Assembly: GCA_947302065.1 (NCBI GenBank)
Contig: CAMYUO010000125.1
Location: forward strand, 1-6,059
Origin: an uncultured Clostridia bacterium
Lineage (GTDB): Bacteria; Bacillota; Clostridia; Oscillospirales; Ruminococcaceae
Direction: 5' to 3'
DNA length: 6,059 nucleotides
The stretch's first letter is position 1; each line of letters opens with the position of its first letter. Below the pieces are notes generated by a model. That model searched no databases. It had not been told where the DNA came from and saw nothing but the letters and a program-made list of their open reading frames with translations. This document shows positions 1 to 5,351 of the stretch, in pieces. The position numbers and the translations under genes are program-made.

Positions 1-1764
1 AACTATAGTTATCAGGACACGGTAGTTGAAGCACTGGGTCACGATTTCGGCAATTGGGAGACTGTAAAGCCTGCGACCTGCCTTGAAAACGGAACAAAGC
101 GGCAGACCTGCAAACGCAAGAATTGTGGCTGCGTTCAGACAGAAACTATCAAGATGCTCGGTCATGATTATAAGACGACCGTTGTTGCGCCGACCTGCAC
201 AGAGGAAGGATATACACTTAAATCCTGCTCAAGATGCACGGATTTCTACAGGAGCAATATCACAAAGGCAAAAGGTCATTCTTTCGGCAGCTGGAGCACC
301 AAGGTCGCTGCGACCTGTGAAAGCGACGGAACGGAAACGAGGACCTGCTCGGTCTGCAAGGCAACAGATACAAGAACAACAGACAAGCTCGGACACGATT
401 ACGCATCTTCCGTAAAGGCACCGACCTGCACGGAAAAGGGTTACACAACATACACCTGCAAGCGCTGCAAGGCAAGCTACGATGACAATTACACGGATGC
501 GCTCGGTCACAATTTCGGCGCCTGGAAAACATCTGTCGCACCGACCTGTGAAAAGAACGGAACGCAGACCAGAAAGTGCAGCAGATGTACCGAAACTCAG
601 TCATCGACGCTGAGCGCACTCGGTCATGATTTCCAAAAGACAAAGACCGTGAATCCGACCTGCACGGAGAAGGGTTACAGCGTTTATACCTGTTCAAGAT
701 GTCCAAACAGTTACAACGACGATTATGTAGACTCGCCGGGACACAAGTTCGGCAAATGGACAACCGTTGAGGCGACAGTCACAAAGGAAGGCTCGAACAC
801 CAGATCGTGCAGCGCTTGCGGCAAGAAAGAGACCACGGTTCTGCCAAAGCCAAGCATTCGTGTTTATGGCAAAAGCAGATACGAAACGGCTTTCCAGATC
901 GCTGACAGGATCAAGAAAGAAAACGGCGGACAGGCTTTCAAATGCGTGATAATCGCATCCGGCACGGACTTCGCCGATGCACTGTCTGCATCCTATCTTG
1001 CAAAGGTCAAGGGAAATGCGCCTATACTTATCACCAGCAAGGCTATAAATCAGCAGATAGCTGATTACATCAGAAAGAACGCTGCATCAAATGCGACGGT
1101 ATACATCGTCGGCGGAACGGGTGCTGTTACTGCTGATATGGAAAAGAAGCTCATCGGCTTCAACGTTAAGCGCCTGGCGGGCAGCAACAGATATGACACT
1201 AACATCGCTGTTCTCAAAGAAGCGGGCGTTACAAAAGAACAGATACTCATCGCATCAGGCTCTGATTACGCTGATGCACTTTCCGCTTCAGCTGTCGGCA
1301 AGCCTATCCTGCTCGTTGCAGGCAAGACAAGCGGTCTTACACCAAACCAGAAAACATATCTTAACAGCCTGGGATCCAAAGATGCTTCTGCACTTTCACA
1401 GGCGTATATCATCGGCGGCACTGGCGCTGTCAGTGCAGGCATCGAGAAACAGGTCAACAGCCTGTTCAAGAACAAGGCTGTTCGTGTAAGCGGCAAGAAC
1501 AGATATGAGACTTCCGTTGCAGTTGCAAAGAAGTTCTTCAAGGAACCAAAGACAATGTCTCTTGCATACGGTCTGAACTATCCTGACGGACTTTGCGGCG
1601 GACCTCTGGCAATGACTTATAACTGCCCTCTGATACTGACGACGGATAAGACGCTTGATGCTGCGAAGAAATATGCTTCTGAGATAAAGGCGACAAACAC
1701 CGTTACATTCGGCGGTTCTGCGCTTATATCCGATAAGTCGCTCGACACAATTCTCGGCAAATAA
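1..1764 (+). CDS. Surface protein with His/Cys tandem repeats and three C-terminal CWB2 modules (5' end missing)
   Basis: The reading frame is open from base 1 to the TAA at 1762-1764, so the start, and presumably a signal peptide, lie upstream; 587 residues are visible. Residues 12-282 are seven short repeats, each with GH near the start and mostly three cysteines. Residues 286-587 are three cell wall binding repeat 2 units (Pfam PF04122 family), recognised by G(K/S)xRY(E/D)T openings, the ASGxD(F/Y)ADALSAS motif in units 1 and 2 (YGLNYPDGLCG in unit 3) and the VGGTGAV motif in units 1 and 2. In Clostridioides difficile, three tandem CWB2 units anchor proteins non-covalently to the wall polymer PSII, so this protein is probably anchored outside the cell by its C-terminus. 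An internal ATG at 154 is not a credible start, because the repeat pattern continues upstream of it. The job of the repeat part is unknown; adhesion or a spacer role is a guess. A terminator follows directly. Confidence 0.9.
   Translation, partial: NYSYQDTVVEALGHDFGNWETVKPATCLENGTKRQTCKRKNCGCVQTETIKMLGHDYKTTVVAPTCTEEGYTLKSCSRCTDFYRSNITKAKGHSFGSWSTKVAATCESDGTETRTCSVCKATDTRTTDKLGHDYASSVKAPTCTEKGYTTYTCKRCKASYDDNYTDALGHNFGAWKTSVAPTCEKNGTQTRKCSRCTETQSSTLSALGHDFQKTKTVNPTCTEKGYSVYTCSRCPNSYNDDYVDSPGHKFGKWTTVEATVTKEGSNTRSCSACGKKETTVLPKPSIRVYGKSRYETAFQIADRIKKENGGQAFKCVIIASGTDFADALSASYLAKVKGNAPILITSKAINQQIADYIRKNAASNATVYIVGGTGAVTADMEKKLIGFNVKRLAGSNRYDTNIAVLKEAGVTKEQILIASGSDYADALSASAVGKPILLVAGKTSGLTPNQKTYLNSLGSKDASALSQAYIIGGTGAVSAGIEKQVNSLFKNKAVRVSGKNRYETSVAVAKKFFKEPKTMSLAYGLNYPDGLCGGPLAMTYNCPLILTTDKTLDAAKKYASEIKATNTVTFGGSALISDKSLDTILGK
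34..846 (+). repeat. Seven-unit tandem repeat alternating A and B types, within the surface protein
   Basis: Units lie at 34-156 (A), 157-270 (B), 271-387 (A), 388-501 (B), 502-618 (A), 619-735 (B) and 736-846 (A), of 41, 38, 39, 38, 39, 39 and 37 residues. The end of another B unit precedes base 34. A units read GHxFGxW then TC, an NG or DG turn, and CxxC. B units read GHD(Y/F), PTCTE(K/E)GY, CxRC, and mostly a Y-rich tail. The true period is thus an A+B pair of about 77 residues. Most units carry one His and three Cys. Unit 1 has a variant CxxxxCxC end, and unit 7 has lost its first Cys (TV in place of TC). Confidence 0.9.
856..1761 (+). repeat. Three CWB2 cell-wall binding modules
   Basis: Module 1 spans about 856-1161, module 2 about 1162-1467 and module 3 about 1468-1761, each near 100 residues. 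All open with VxGxxRYxT-like residues. Modules 1 and 2 keep the ASGxDxADALSAS core and a (V/I)(V/I)GGTGAV strand. Module 3 is more diverged (YGLNYPDGLCG and TFGGSALIS). Three copies are the usual number for wall anchoring in this family. Confidence 0.88.
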
Positions 1765-1770
1765 CATTAC

Positions 1771-1810
1771 AGACCCCACGCTTTTTTACAAAGTGCGGGG
1801 TCTGATTTTT
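1771..1810 (+). terminator. Rho-independent terminator of the surface-protein gene
   Basis: Arms 1771-1784 and 1790-1803 form a 14-pair stem with one A-C mismatch and one G-T pair, around a five-base loop (TTTAC). The stem is followed by GATTTTT. It starts six bases after the stop codon. Confidence 0.9.
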
Positions 1811-1811
1811 G

Positions 1812-1840
1812 TTGACTTTTATCGCCGGAAATGATATACT
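1812..1840 (+). promoter_or_regulatory. Sigma-A type promoter for the zinc-ribbon/rubrerythrin unit
   Basis: The -35 box TTGACT (1812-1817) and the -10 box TATACT (1835-1840) are separated by 17 bases, and TG precedes the -10 box by one base (extended -10). Transcription would start near 1847. It lies just after the upstream terminator and about 50 bases before the chosen start codon. Confidence 0.85.
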
Positions 1841-1853
1841 TCTAAGTAGAAGT
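1838..1853. promoter_or_regulatory. Palindrome over the -10 box and start point, probable operator
   Basis: ACTTCTA and TAGAAGT are perfect 7-base inverted arms separated by AG. The left arm shares its first three bases with the -10 box and the right arm covers the expected start point, as a repressor site would. It does not match the PerR, Fur or Rex consensus. The regulator is unknown. Confidence 0.55.
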
Positions 1854-1875
1854 TGTATTATCGGCACGAGAGAAA

Positions 1876-1882
1876 AAGGAAG
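1876..1882 (+). promoter_or_regulatory. Ribosome binding site that places the start at 1891
   Basis: AAGGAAG ends eight bases before ATG 1891. The in-frame GTG at 1882 overlaps this site and the TTG at 1885 is too close, so both are unlikely starts. Confidence 0.75.
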
Positions 1883-1890
1883 TGTTGGGT

Positions 1891-2520
1891 ATGTTGGCAG
1901 CAGCGAATACTAATATCTTTGAACAGTATGCGATAATACTTATAGGCGGTGTGTGCGCAAGTGCATATCTTGCATCGCTGATATTTGTCCGATTGTTCAA
2001 GATAGGCGAGTGCCCGAACGTATCTGCGGTGATAGGTGCGGTGACGGGTATAGTGATGCTGCTTATTTCACCTGTAAAGCTCGGTGCTGCTGCGATAGTT
2101 GCAGCGGCAGTTGTCACGGTCATTGCGGCTGTATTGATAGACAAGCTGTATTATGAAAGCGGCAAAGACCTCACAAGGACAAACAGCACGAACACGGCGC
2201 AGGCAAGCATTTACAAGCCGACCGATAATACAGTTGCTGCACCGAAGGATTCGTGGGTCTGCACCTGCGGCAAACGAAACAGCTCAAGTGAGCCTAAGTG
2301 TGTGAACTGCGGCAAACCGAACAGCGTGAACATCTGGAAATGCAAATGCGGTCACAGCAATCCCGCTGATGCAAAGTTCTGCAAAAAGTGCGGAGAGAAA
2401 TACACGCCGGTGCGCCTTAAATCAGAAAAGAGCACGGCAACTGCGTGGGTTTGTCCGAAATGTAAAAAGGCAAATCCGAACTCGCAGAGGGTTTGCAAGG
2501 ACTGCGGTTATGAAAAGTAA
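1891..2520 (+). CDS. Small membrane protein with three C-terminal zinc ribbons
   Basis: The protein has 209 residues. The N-terminal part has two or three hydrophobic segments (about residues 14-36, 44-62 and 65-83, the last very rich in Ala and Val). A polar, Thr/Asn-rich linker runs from about 90 to 120. Three zinc ribbons follow, each opening with Trp: Cys 124/126 with 137/140, Cys 151/153 with 164/167, and Cys 188/191 with 202/205. The first two are the CxCG...CxxCG form and the last is CxxC...CxxCG. The ribbons probably bind structural zinc and face the cytoplasm, where they could contact protein or nucleic acid. I recognise no named family beyond zinc-ribbon membrane proteins. The gene has its own promoter with a palindrome over the -10 box. 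Rubrerythrin begins 50 bases downstream with no terminator between, so the two are probably co-transcribed. Confidence 0.85.
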   Translation: MLAAANTNIFEQYAIILIGGVCASAYLASLIFVRLFKIGECPNVSAVIGAVTGIVMLLISPVKLGAAAIVAAAVVTVIAAVLIDKLYYESGKDLTRTNSTNTAQASIYKPTDNTVAAPKDSWVCTCGKRNSSSEPKCVNCGKPNSVNIWKCKCGHSNPADAKFCKKCGEKYTPVRLKSEKSTATAWVCPKCKKANPNSQRVCKDCGYEK

Positions 2521-2557
2521 AAAGTCAAAAACACCTAAGCGGTGAAATTATAGTTAT

Positions 2558-2562
2558 GGAGG
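2558..2562 (+). promoter_or_regulatory. Ribosome binding site that places the rubrerythrin start at 2571
   Basis: GGAGG lies eight bases before ATG 2571. The earlier in-frame ATG at 2556 overlaps this site and has no site of its own, so the longer version is rejected. Confidence 0.85.
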
Positions 2563-2570
2563 AAACCATT

Positions 2571-3119
2571 ATGGCAGACGTTAAAACAAAATATTCGGGA
2601 ACACAGACCGAAAAGAATCTCCAGGCTGCATTTGCAGGGGAGTCACAGGCAAGAAACAAGTACACTTATTTTGCATCAAAGGCGAAGAAAGAGGGCTATG
2701 AGCAGATAGCTGCGCTGTTCCTCAAGACAGCCGACAACGAGAAAGAGCACGCTAAGATGTGGTTCAAGGAGCTGGGCGGCATCGGCTCGACAGCTGAGAA
2801 CCTCGGTGCTGCTGCTGACGGCGAGAACTACGAGTGGACAGATATGTATGAGGATTTCGCAAAGACTGCCGAGGCTGAGGGATTCACTGAGCTTGCAGAG
2901 AAGTTCCGTGGCGTTGCTGCTATCGAAAAGCATCACGAGGAAAGATACCGTGCTCTGCTGAAAAACGTTGAGGCACAGGAAGTGTTCAAAAAGAGCGAGG
3001 TCAAGGTCTGGGAGTGCCGCAACTGCGGTCACATCGTAGTTGGCACACAGGCACCCGACATTTGCCCTGTATGCGCTCACCCACAGGCATACTTTGAGGT
3101 AAACGCAGAGAACTATTGA
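2571..3119 (+). CDS. rbr: Rubrerythrin, two-domain (diiron plus rubredoxin)
   Basis: The 182-residue product is the usual length for classical rubrerythrin. The N-terminal four-helix ferritin-like domain carries the diiron ligand motifs: Glu24 in [10 protein letters not shown]57xxH60 in [10 protein letters not shown], acidic residues around EAEGF (101-105), and E119xxH122 before EERY. The C-terminal rubredoxin domain has C149xxC152G and C165PxC168xHP for the single iron. In anaerobes this cytoplasmic enzyme reduces hydrogen peroxide to water with electrons from NADH through rubredoxin-type carriers. No convincing promoter is seen in the 50 bases upstream, so it is probably read from the promoter at 1812-1840. 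It ends at a hairpin shared with the opposing gene. The family assignment is very secure; the electron donor cannot be seen here. Confidence 0.97.
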   Translation: MADVKTKYSGTQTEKNLQAAFAGESQARNKYTYFASKAKKEGYEQIAALFLKTADNEKEHAKMWFKELGGIGSTAENLGAAADGENYEWTDMYEDFAKTAEAEGFTELAEKFRGVAAIEKHHEERYRALLKNVEAQEVFKKSEVKVWECRNCGHIVVGTQAPDICPVCAHPQAYFEVNAENY

Positions 3120-3133
3120 TATGCATAAAAACA

Positions 3134-3162
3134 GCCCTGTTCCGTTTCGCACGGAGCAGGGC
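3134..3162. terminator. Two-way terminator between converging genes
   Basis: GCCCTGTTCCGT (3134-3145) pairs with 3151-3162 over 12 pairs with one G-T, around the loop TTCGC. On the plus strand the stem is followed by ATTTGTTATTTCTTT. On the minus strand it is followed by TGTTTTTAT. It lies between the rubrerythrin stop (3119) and the minus-strand DUF4236 stop (3168), so it can end transcripts from both sides. Confidence 0.85.
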
Positions 3163-3167
3163 ATTTG

Positions 3168-3452
3168 TTATTTCTTTGTGGTGGTCTTTCTTGTTGTGGT
3201 GGTTTTCTTGGCGGTCTTTTTTGTGGCTGTTTTCTTGCTTGAACCGAAAAGTCCGCCAAGCAGATTGCTCTTTTTGCTGTCCACATAGGAAAGTCCCGTT
3301 CCCGGAATGCTCACGGTCGTGGTCTCTCTGCCTGTGGTGCTTATCGTTTTGCGCACACCCTTTGAGCCGAAAGAAACGCTTGCGCTCTTAGTGCCGATGT
3401 TGAGCTTTGTGCCGCCGCCGAGGCTGATGCTTTTTCTGAATCTGAGTCCCAT
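3168..3452 (-). CDS. DUF4236 protein, copy 1, with Lys/Thr-rich tail
   Basis: The protein has 94 residues. Residues 1-58 match the small DUF4236 domain: MGLRFRKSI opening, GGGTKLNIG, SxSxSFGxKG and IPGTGLSYV. Its role is not established. A Gly-rich hinge (LGGLFG, about 65-70) leads to a tail of about 24 residues, made almost only of Lys, Thr, Arg and Ala, resembling histone H1-like tails; nucleic-acid or polymer binding is only inferred. There is no signal peptide or membrane segment. AAAGGAG (3462-3468) lies nine bases before the ATG. It has its own promoter just after the kinase stop, so it can be made alone or by read-through from the kinase operon. Over the first 70 residues it differs from copy 2 (4959-5213) at seven positions; its tail is about ten residues longer. 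Confidence 0.85.
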   Translation of the reverse strand: MGLRFRKSISLGGGTKLNIGTKSASVSFGSKGVRKTISTTGRETTTVSIPGTGLSYVDSKKSNLLGGLFGSSKKTATKKTAKKTTTTRKTTTKK

Positions 3453-3470
3453 ATGTAAAAACTCCTTTCG
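3235..3470. repeat. Direct repeat, left copy (DUF4236 gene plus ribosome site)
   Basis: This stretch aligns at the DNA level with 4993-5230 in the same orientation, from the tail-coding TTGCTTGAACC to the CCTTTCG of the ribosome site. I count one 3-base and one 1-base length difference and a scatter of mostly third-position changes. It marks a gene duplication with the DUF1648-kinase pair now in between. Confidence 0.8.
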
Positions 3471-3471
3471 T

Positions 3472-3484
3472 GGCAGTTGCTGCC
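3472..3484 (-). promoter_or_regulatory. Small hairpin in the leader of DUF4236 copy 1
   Basis: GGCAG and CTGCC form a perfect 5-base inverted repeat with a 3-base gap. It lies between the expected start point and the ribosome site. It has no counterpart in the copy 2 leader. It is short and its role is uncertain. Confidence 0.3.
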
Positions 3485-3496
3485 TTCGTTAAGCCA

Positions 3497-3525
3497 AGGA
3501 TATCACATTAGTGACCTGCCGTCAA
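3497..3525 (-). promoter_or_regulatory. Promoter of DUF4236 copy 1
   Basis: Read on the minus strand: TTGACG (3525-3520), a 17-base spacer, and TATCCT (3502-3497), preceded by TAATGTGA (extended -10). The -35 box begins one base after the kinase stop codon. The -10 box ends 44 bases before the ATG. The layout closely matches the promoter of copy 2. Confidence 0.75.
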
Positions 3526-3526
3526 G

Positions 3527-4411
3527 CTATATGCCAAGCTTGATGGTGACGATGAAATCAGAGCCTTTGAGGTCGGCTTTGATGCTGCCGCCGAGTATCT
3601 CGACAAACTGCTTTGCGATAGCCATGCCGAGTCCCGTGCTGCCTGCGGTGCGTGATGCGTCCGTTGTGTAGAACTCGTCGAAAACGTGGCTTGCGTCAAG
3701 CTCTTTATCCTGTGTGTTGTTTCTGAAAGTAACTATCCTCTCGTGCGGGTCAACGGCGATGAAAAGCGTTTCTCTGCCGTGTTTGAGTGCGTTGTTGGTC
3801 AGGTTGTCGAACACTCTCATCAGCATATCCTTGTTGGAAAGTATCGGAACGTTGGATTTTTCGCTGTTGAGCTCGATGCGCCTGCCTCTGTCGTTATAGT
3901 CGTCATAGTAATGCGAGATGGATTCTTCCAGCACGCCTATGAGATTTATCTGTGAAAGCTCGGGCTGTTTGTCAGCCGAAATGACCTTGTAGAACTCGAA
4001 GAACTGGTCGATAAGCTCCTGAAGTCTGCGCAGCTTGCGCTCTGTGACCTCGAGCTCTCTTGTGCGCTCTTCCTCGTCGGTGTTTTCGTACTGTGCAAGG
4101 CGGACATATCCGAGCGCCGAGGTAAGCGGCGTGCGCAGGTCGTGCGAGATGTTGGTCATCATCTGCTCAAGGTCGTGGCTTTTGCGGTTGTAAAGGATAC
4201 GCTCCTGCCTTATCATTTTGAGCAGCTCGTTTATCTCGTTGATAAGCTCGGCGTCACCGATGCCTGTTTCAAGATTGACAAGATTGTTGGTGTCCTGTTC
4301 TTTTATTCGCTGTATCTGTTCGACAGTGTTCTTGCTGCCGACCTTTATCTGCACGAGCAGCAGCGCAAGAACTGCCACCGCAATGCCGAGAACTATAACA
4401 GCAATAAGCAT
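3527..4411 (-). CDS. Membrane sensor histidine kinase, no response regulator nearby
   Basis: The protein has 294 residues. One N-terminal membrane helix (about 2-22) leads straight into a cytoplasmic helical linker, with no extracellular sensing domain. The HisKA domain has the phosphorylated His90 in NISHDLRTPLTS. The HATPase domain has the N box DNLTNNALKHG (202-212), the F box VFDEFY (243-248) and the G2 box TGLGMAIAK (259-267). The G1 region reads FRNNTQ (229-234) in place of DxGxG, as in a number of VanS-like clostridial kinases. It would phosphorylate itself and then a response regulator, but none is encoded in this window. The ATG is six bases after the stop of the DUF1648-like gene, and the ribosome site GAGGAG (4421-4426) overlaps the end of that gene, so translation is probably coupled. 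What it senses is unknown; the neighbouring membrane protein is a candidate partner. Confidence 0.93.
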   Translation of the reverse strand: MLIAVIVLGIAVAVLALLLVQIKVGSKNTVEQIQRIKEQDTNNLVNLETGIGDAELINEINELLKMIRQERILYNRKSHDLEQMMTNISHDLRTPLTSALGYVRLAQYENTDEEERTRELEVTERKLRRLQELIDQFFEFYKVISADKQPELSQINLIGVLEESISHYYDDYNDRGRRIELNSEKSNVPILSNKDMLMRVFDNLTNNALKHGRETLFIAVDPHERIVTFRNNTQDKELDASHVFDEFYTTDASRTAGSTGLGMAIAKQFVEILGGSIKADLKGSDFIVTIKLGI

Positions 4412-4417
4412 CAGTGC

Positions 4418-4942
4418 TCACTCCTCAGTCAGTTTTTTATCCGCTCTTTTTTTGCTGAAAACTATACGCAGGACTATCATGCAGATGGGTAACAAAAGCA
4501 GCATCGGCAACCATATAATCGCCAGCGGCTTGCCCCATTGTCCCATTGGTTTTGGTTCTTGCTTTATTATGCAGTATGTCCACACCGTAAAGTATATCGA
4601 AATGATGATGTTGTTTGCGTCAACGATGAACAACACGAACTGCTGCATTACGCTGTGACCTTTTTCGGTGACTTTTGGGCTTGGCTTGACACGCCTTACA
4701 AAAAATCCGCACAGACTCAGCAGTCCGATAAGCCCGAAGCCTGCAACGAACGGGTATATGCCGAATATCTTGTTGTCGATAACATCAAAGATGCTTTCGT
4801 GTGTCTTTTCGTCAAAGCCGAAATGTATCCCCATAGGGTTTGGCAGACTGTCATACCTGATAATGAACCACACCAGTCCTATCAAAAGAGGGATAAGACA
4901 CAGCAGCAGGATAATGATATGCGTGCGCTTTAAAGCCTTCAT
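4418..4942 (-). CDS. Four-helix membrane protein, DUF1648-like
   Basis: The protein has 174 residues from ATG 4942. Four hydrophobic segments are seen, at about 8-28, 60-82, 102-125 and 140-163. Just after the first comes RYDSLPNPMGIHFGFD (29-44), which fits the LPxxxxxHFxxxG-type motif of DUF1648, a domain also found in SdpI-type immunity and signalling membrane proteins. There is no SdpI domain here, and the C-terminus is Lys-rich and cytoplasmic in style. The start at 4942 has an AGGGG site (4953-4957) ten bases upstream. An upstream in-frame ATG at 5020 would run through the end of the DUF4236 gene and is rejected. It lies 16 bases after DUF4236 copy 2 and 6 bases before the kinase, so all three form one operon. 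A sensing or accessory role for the kinase is inferred from position only. Confidence 0.78.
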   Translation of the reverse strand: MKALKRTHIIILLLCLIPLLIGLVWFIIRYDSLPNPMGIHFGFDEKTHESIFDVIDNKIFGIYPFVAGFGLIGLLSLCGFFVRRVKPSPKVTEKGHSVMQQFVLFIVDANNIIISIYFTVWTYCIIKQEPKPMGQWGKPLAIIWLPMLLLLPICMIVLRIVFSKKRADKKLTEE

Positions 4943-4958
4943 TCCGCAAATACCCCTG

Positions 4959-5213
4959 TTATTTCTTTTTTGTCTTTTTTGCAGCCGTTTTTTTGCTTGA
5001 ACCTCCGAAAAGTCCGCCAAAAAGCGAGGACTTCTTGGAATCTACATAGGAAACTCCTGTGCCGGGGATGCTGAAAGTGGTCGTTTCTCTGCCCGATGTG
5101 CTTATAGTCTTGCGAACACCCTTTGTGCCGAAAGAAACGCTTGCACTCTTGGTGCCTATGTTCAGCTTTGTTCCTCCGCCAAGACTGATGCTTTTTCTGA
5201 ATCTGAATCCCAT
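4959..5213 (-). CDS. DUF4236 protein, copy 2, first gene of the kinase operon
   Basis: The protein has 84 residues, with the same DUF4236 domain as copy 1 (MGFRFRKSI opening, GGGTKLNIG, SVSFGTKG, IPGTGVSYV), a GGLFGG hinge, and a shorter Lys-rich tail (about 74-84). Its function is unknown, and it has no signal or membrane segment. AAAGGGG (5222-5228) lies eight bases before the ATG, and a strong promoter is placed 45 bases upstream. It leads the operon with the DUF1648-like gene and the kinase, and it is transcribed away from bcp. The tail is coded by long A runs on the coding strand, including seven in a row at 4988-4994. These could make its length prone to slippage, and the tails of the two copies do differ most. 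Confidence 0.85.
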   Translation of the reverse strand: MGFRFRKSISLGGGTKLNIGTKSASVSFGTKGVRKTISTSGRETTTFSIPGTGVSYVDSKKSSLFGGLFGGSSKKTAAKKTKKK

Positions 5214-5230
5214 ATTTCATACCCCTTTCG
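4993..5230. repeat. Direct repeat, right copy (DUF4236 gene plus ribosome site)
   Basis: This is the partner of 3235-3470 in the same orientation. About 1.5 kb carrying the DUF1648-like gene and the kinase lies between the two copies. Confidence 0.8.
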
Positions 5231-5258
5231 ATTTATTTCGTTTTCTTCTCCGATTTTC

Positions 5259-5287
5259 AGTATAACACATTACACATTTTTCGTCAA
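5259..5287 (-). promoter_or_regulatory. Promoter of the DUF4236-DUF1648-kinase operon
   Basis: Read on the minus strand: TTGACG (5287-5282), a 17-base spacer, and TATACT (5264-5259), preceded by AATGTGT (extended -10). It is near consensus. The spacer holds a tandem pair of the 7-base unit AATGTGT (5265-5278, minus strand). Confidence 0.88.
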
Positions 5288-5295
5288 CAAAAAAG

Positions 5296-5324
5296 TTGCG
5301 CTTTGAAGATAAATGTGCTATACT
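5296..5324 (+). promoter_or_regulatory. Promoter of the bcp operon
   Basis: TTGCGC (5296-5301), a 17-base spacer, and TATACT (5319-5324), with TG one base before the -10 box. The -35 box is weaker than that of the opposing promoter, so the extended -10 or an activator may matter more. Confidence 0.8.
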
Positions 5325-5337
5325 TGTTTTTAGGAAC

Positions 5338-5343
5338 AGGAGG
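5338..5343 (+). promoter_or_regulatory. Ribosome binding site that places the bcp start at 5352
   Basis: AGGAGG ends eight bases before ATG 5352. The in-frame GTG at 5346 is only two bases from it and is rejected. Confidence 0.85.
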
Positions 5344-5351
5344 TAGTGGTC

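Larger units (their letters stand above)
5259..5324. promoter_or_regulatory. Symmetric divergent control region
   Basis: The outer arms AGTATAACACATT (5259-5271) and AATGTGCTATACT (5312-5324) are inverted copies that match at 12 of 13 bases. The -35 boxes of the two promoters stand back to back with eight bases (CAAAAAAG) between them. The whole 66-base block is therefore a loose palindrome centred on a run of six A. Part of the symmetry follows from both promoters using the same extended -10 sequence. Confidence 0.6.

Noticed and set aside
83..763. Open frames on both strands opposite the repeat region
   Set aside because: They are Arg/Cys-rich shadows of the repetitive surface-protein gene, without ribosome sites or recognisable domains.
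34..846. Tandem repeats as a CRISPR array or satellite DNA
   Set aside because: The periodicity is at the protein level with varied codons. There are no constant DNA repeats with unique spacers.
2532..2544. CACC/GGTG hairpin between the zinc-ribbon gene and rbr as a terminator
   Set aside because: The stem is only four pairs and no T run follows.
2549..2554. TATAGT as a -10 box for a separate rubrerythrin promoter
   Set aside because: There is no -35 box at 16-18 bases upstream, and a start about seven bases downstream would fall in or after the ribosome site.
3116..3391. Plus-strand open frame across the rubrerythrin end and DUF4236 copy 1
   Set aside because: It runs through the terminator hairpin and is the antisense of the Lys/Thr tail. 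The minus-strand frame has a clear family match and ribosome site.
4988..4994. Run of seven A in the coding strand of DUF4236 copy 2 as a programmed frameshift site
   Set aside because: The codon phase does not fit the X-XXY-YYZ slip pattern, and no sensible product lies in the shifted frame.
4942..5020. Longer start for the DUF1648-like protein at ATG 5020
   Set aside because: It would overlap the end of the DUF4236 gene by about 60 bases. Its added residues are just the shifted Lys-coding tail. ATG 4942 has a ribosome site and a typical membrane-protein start.
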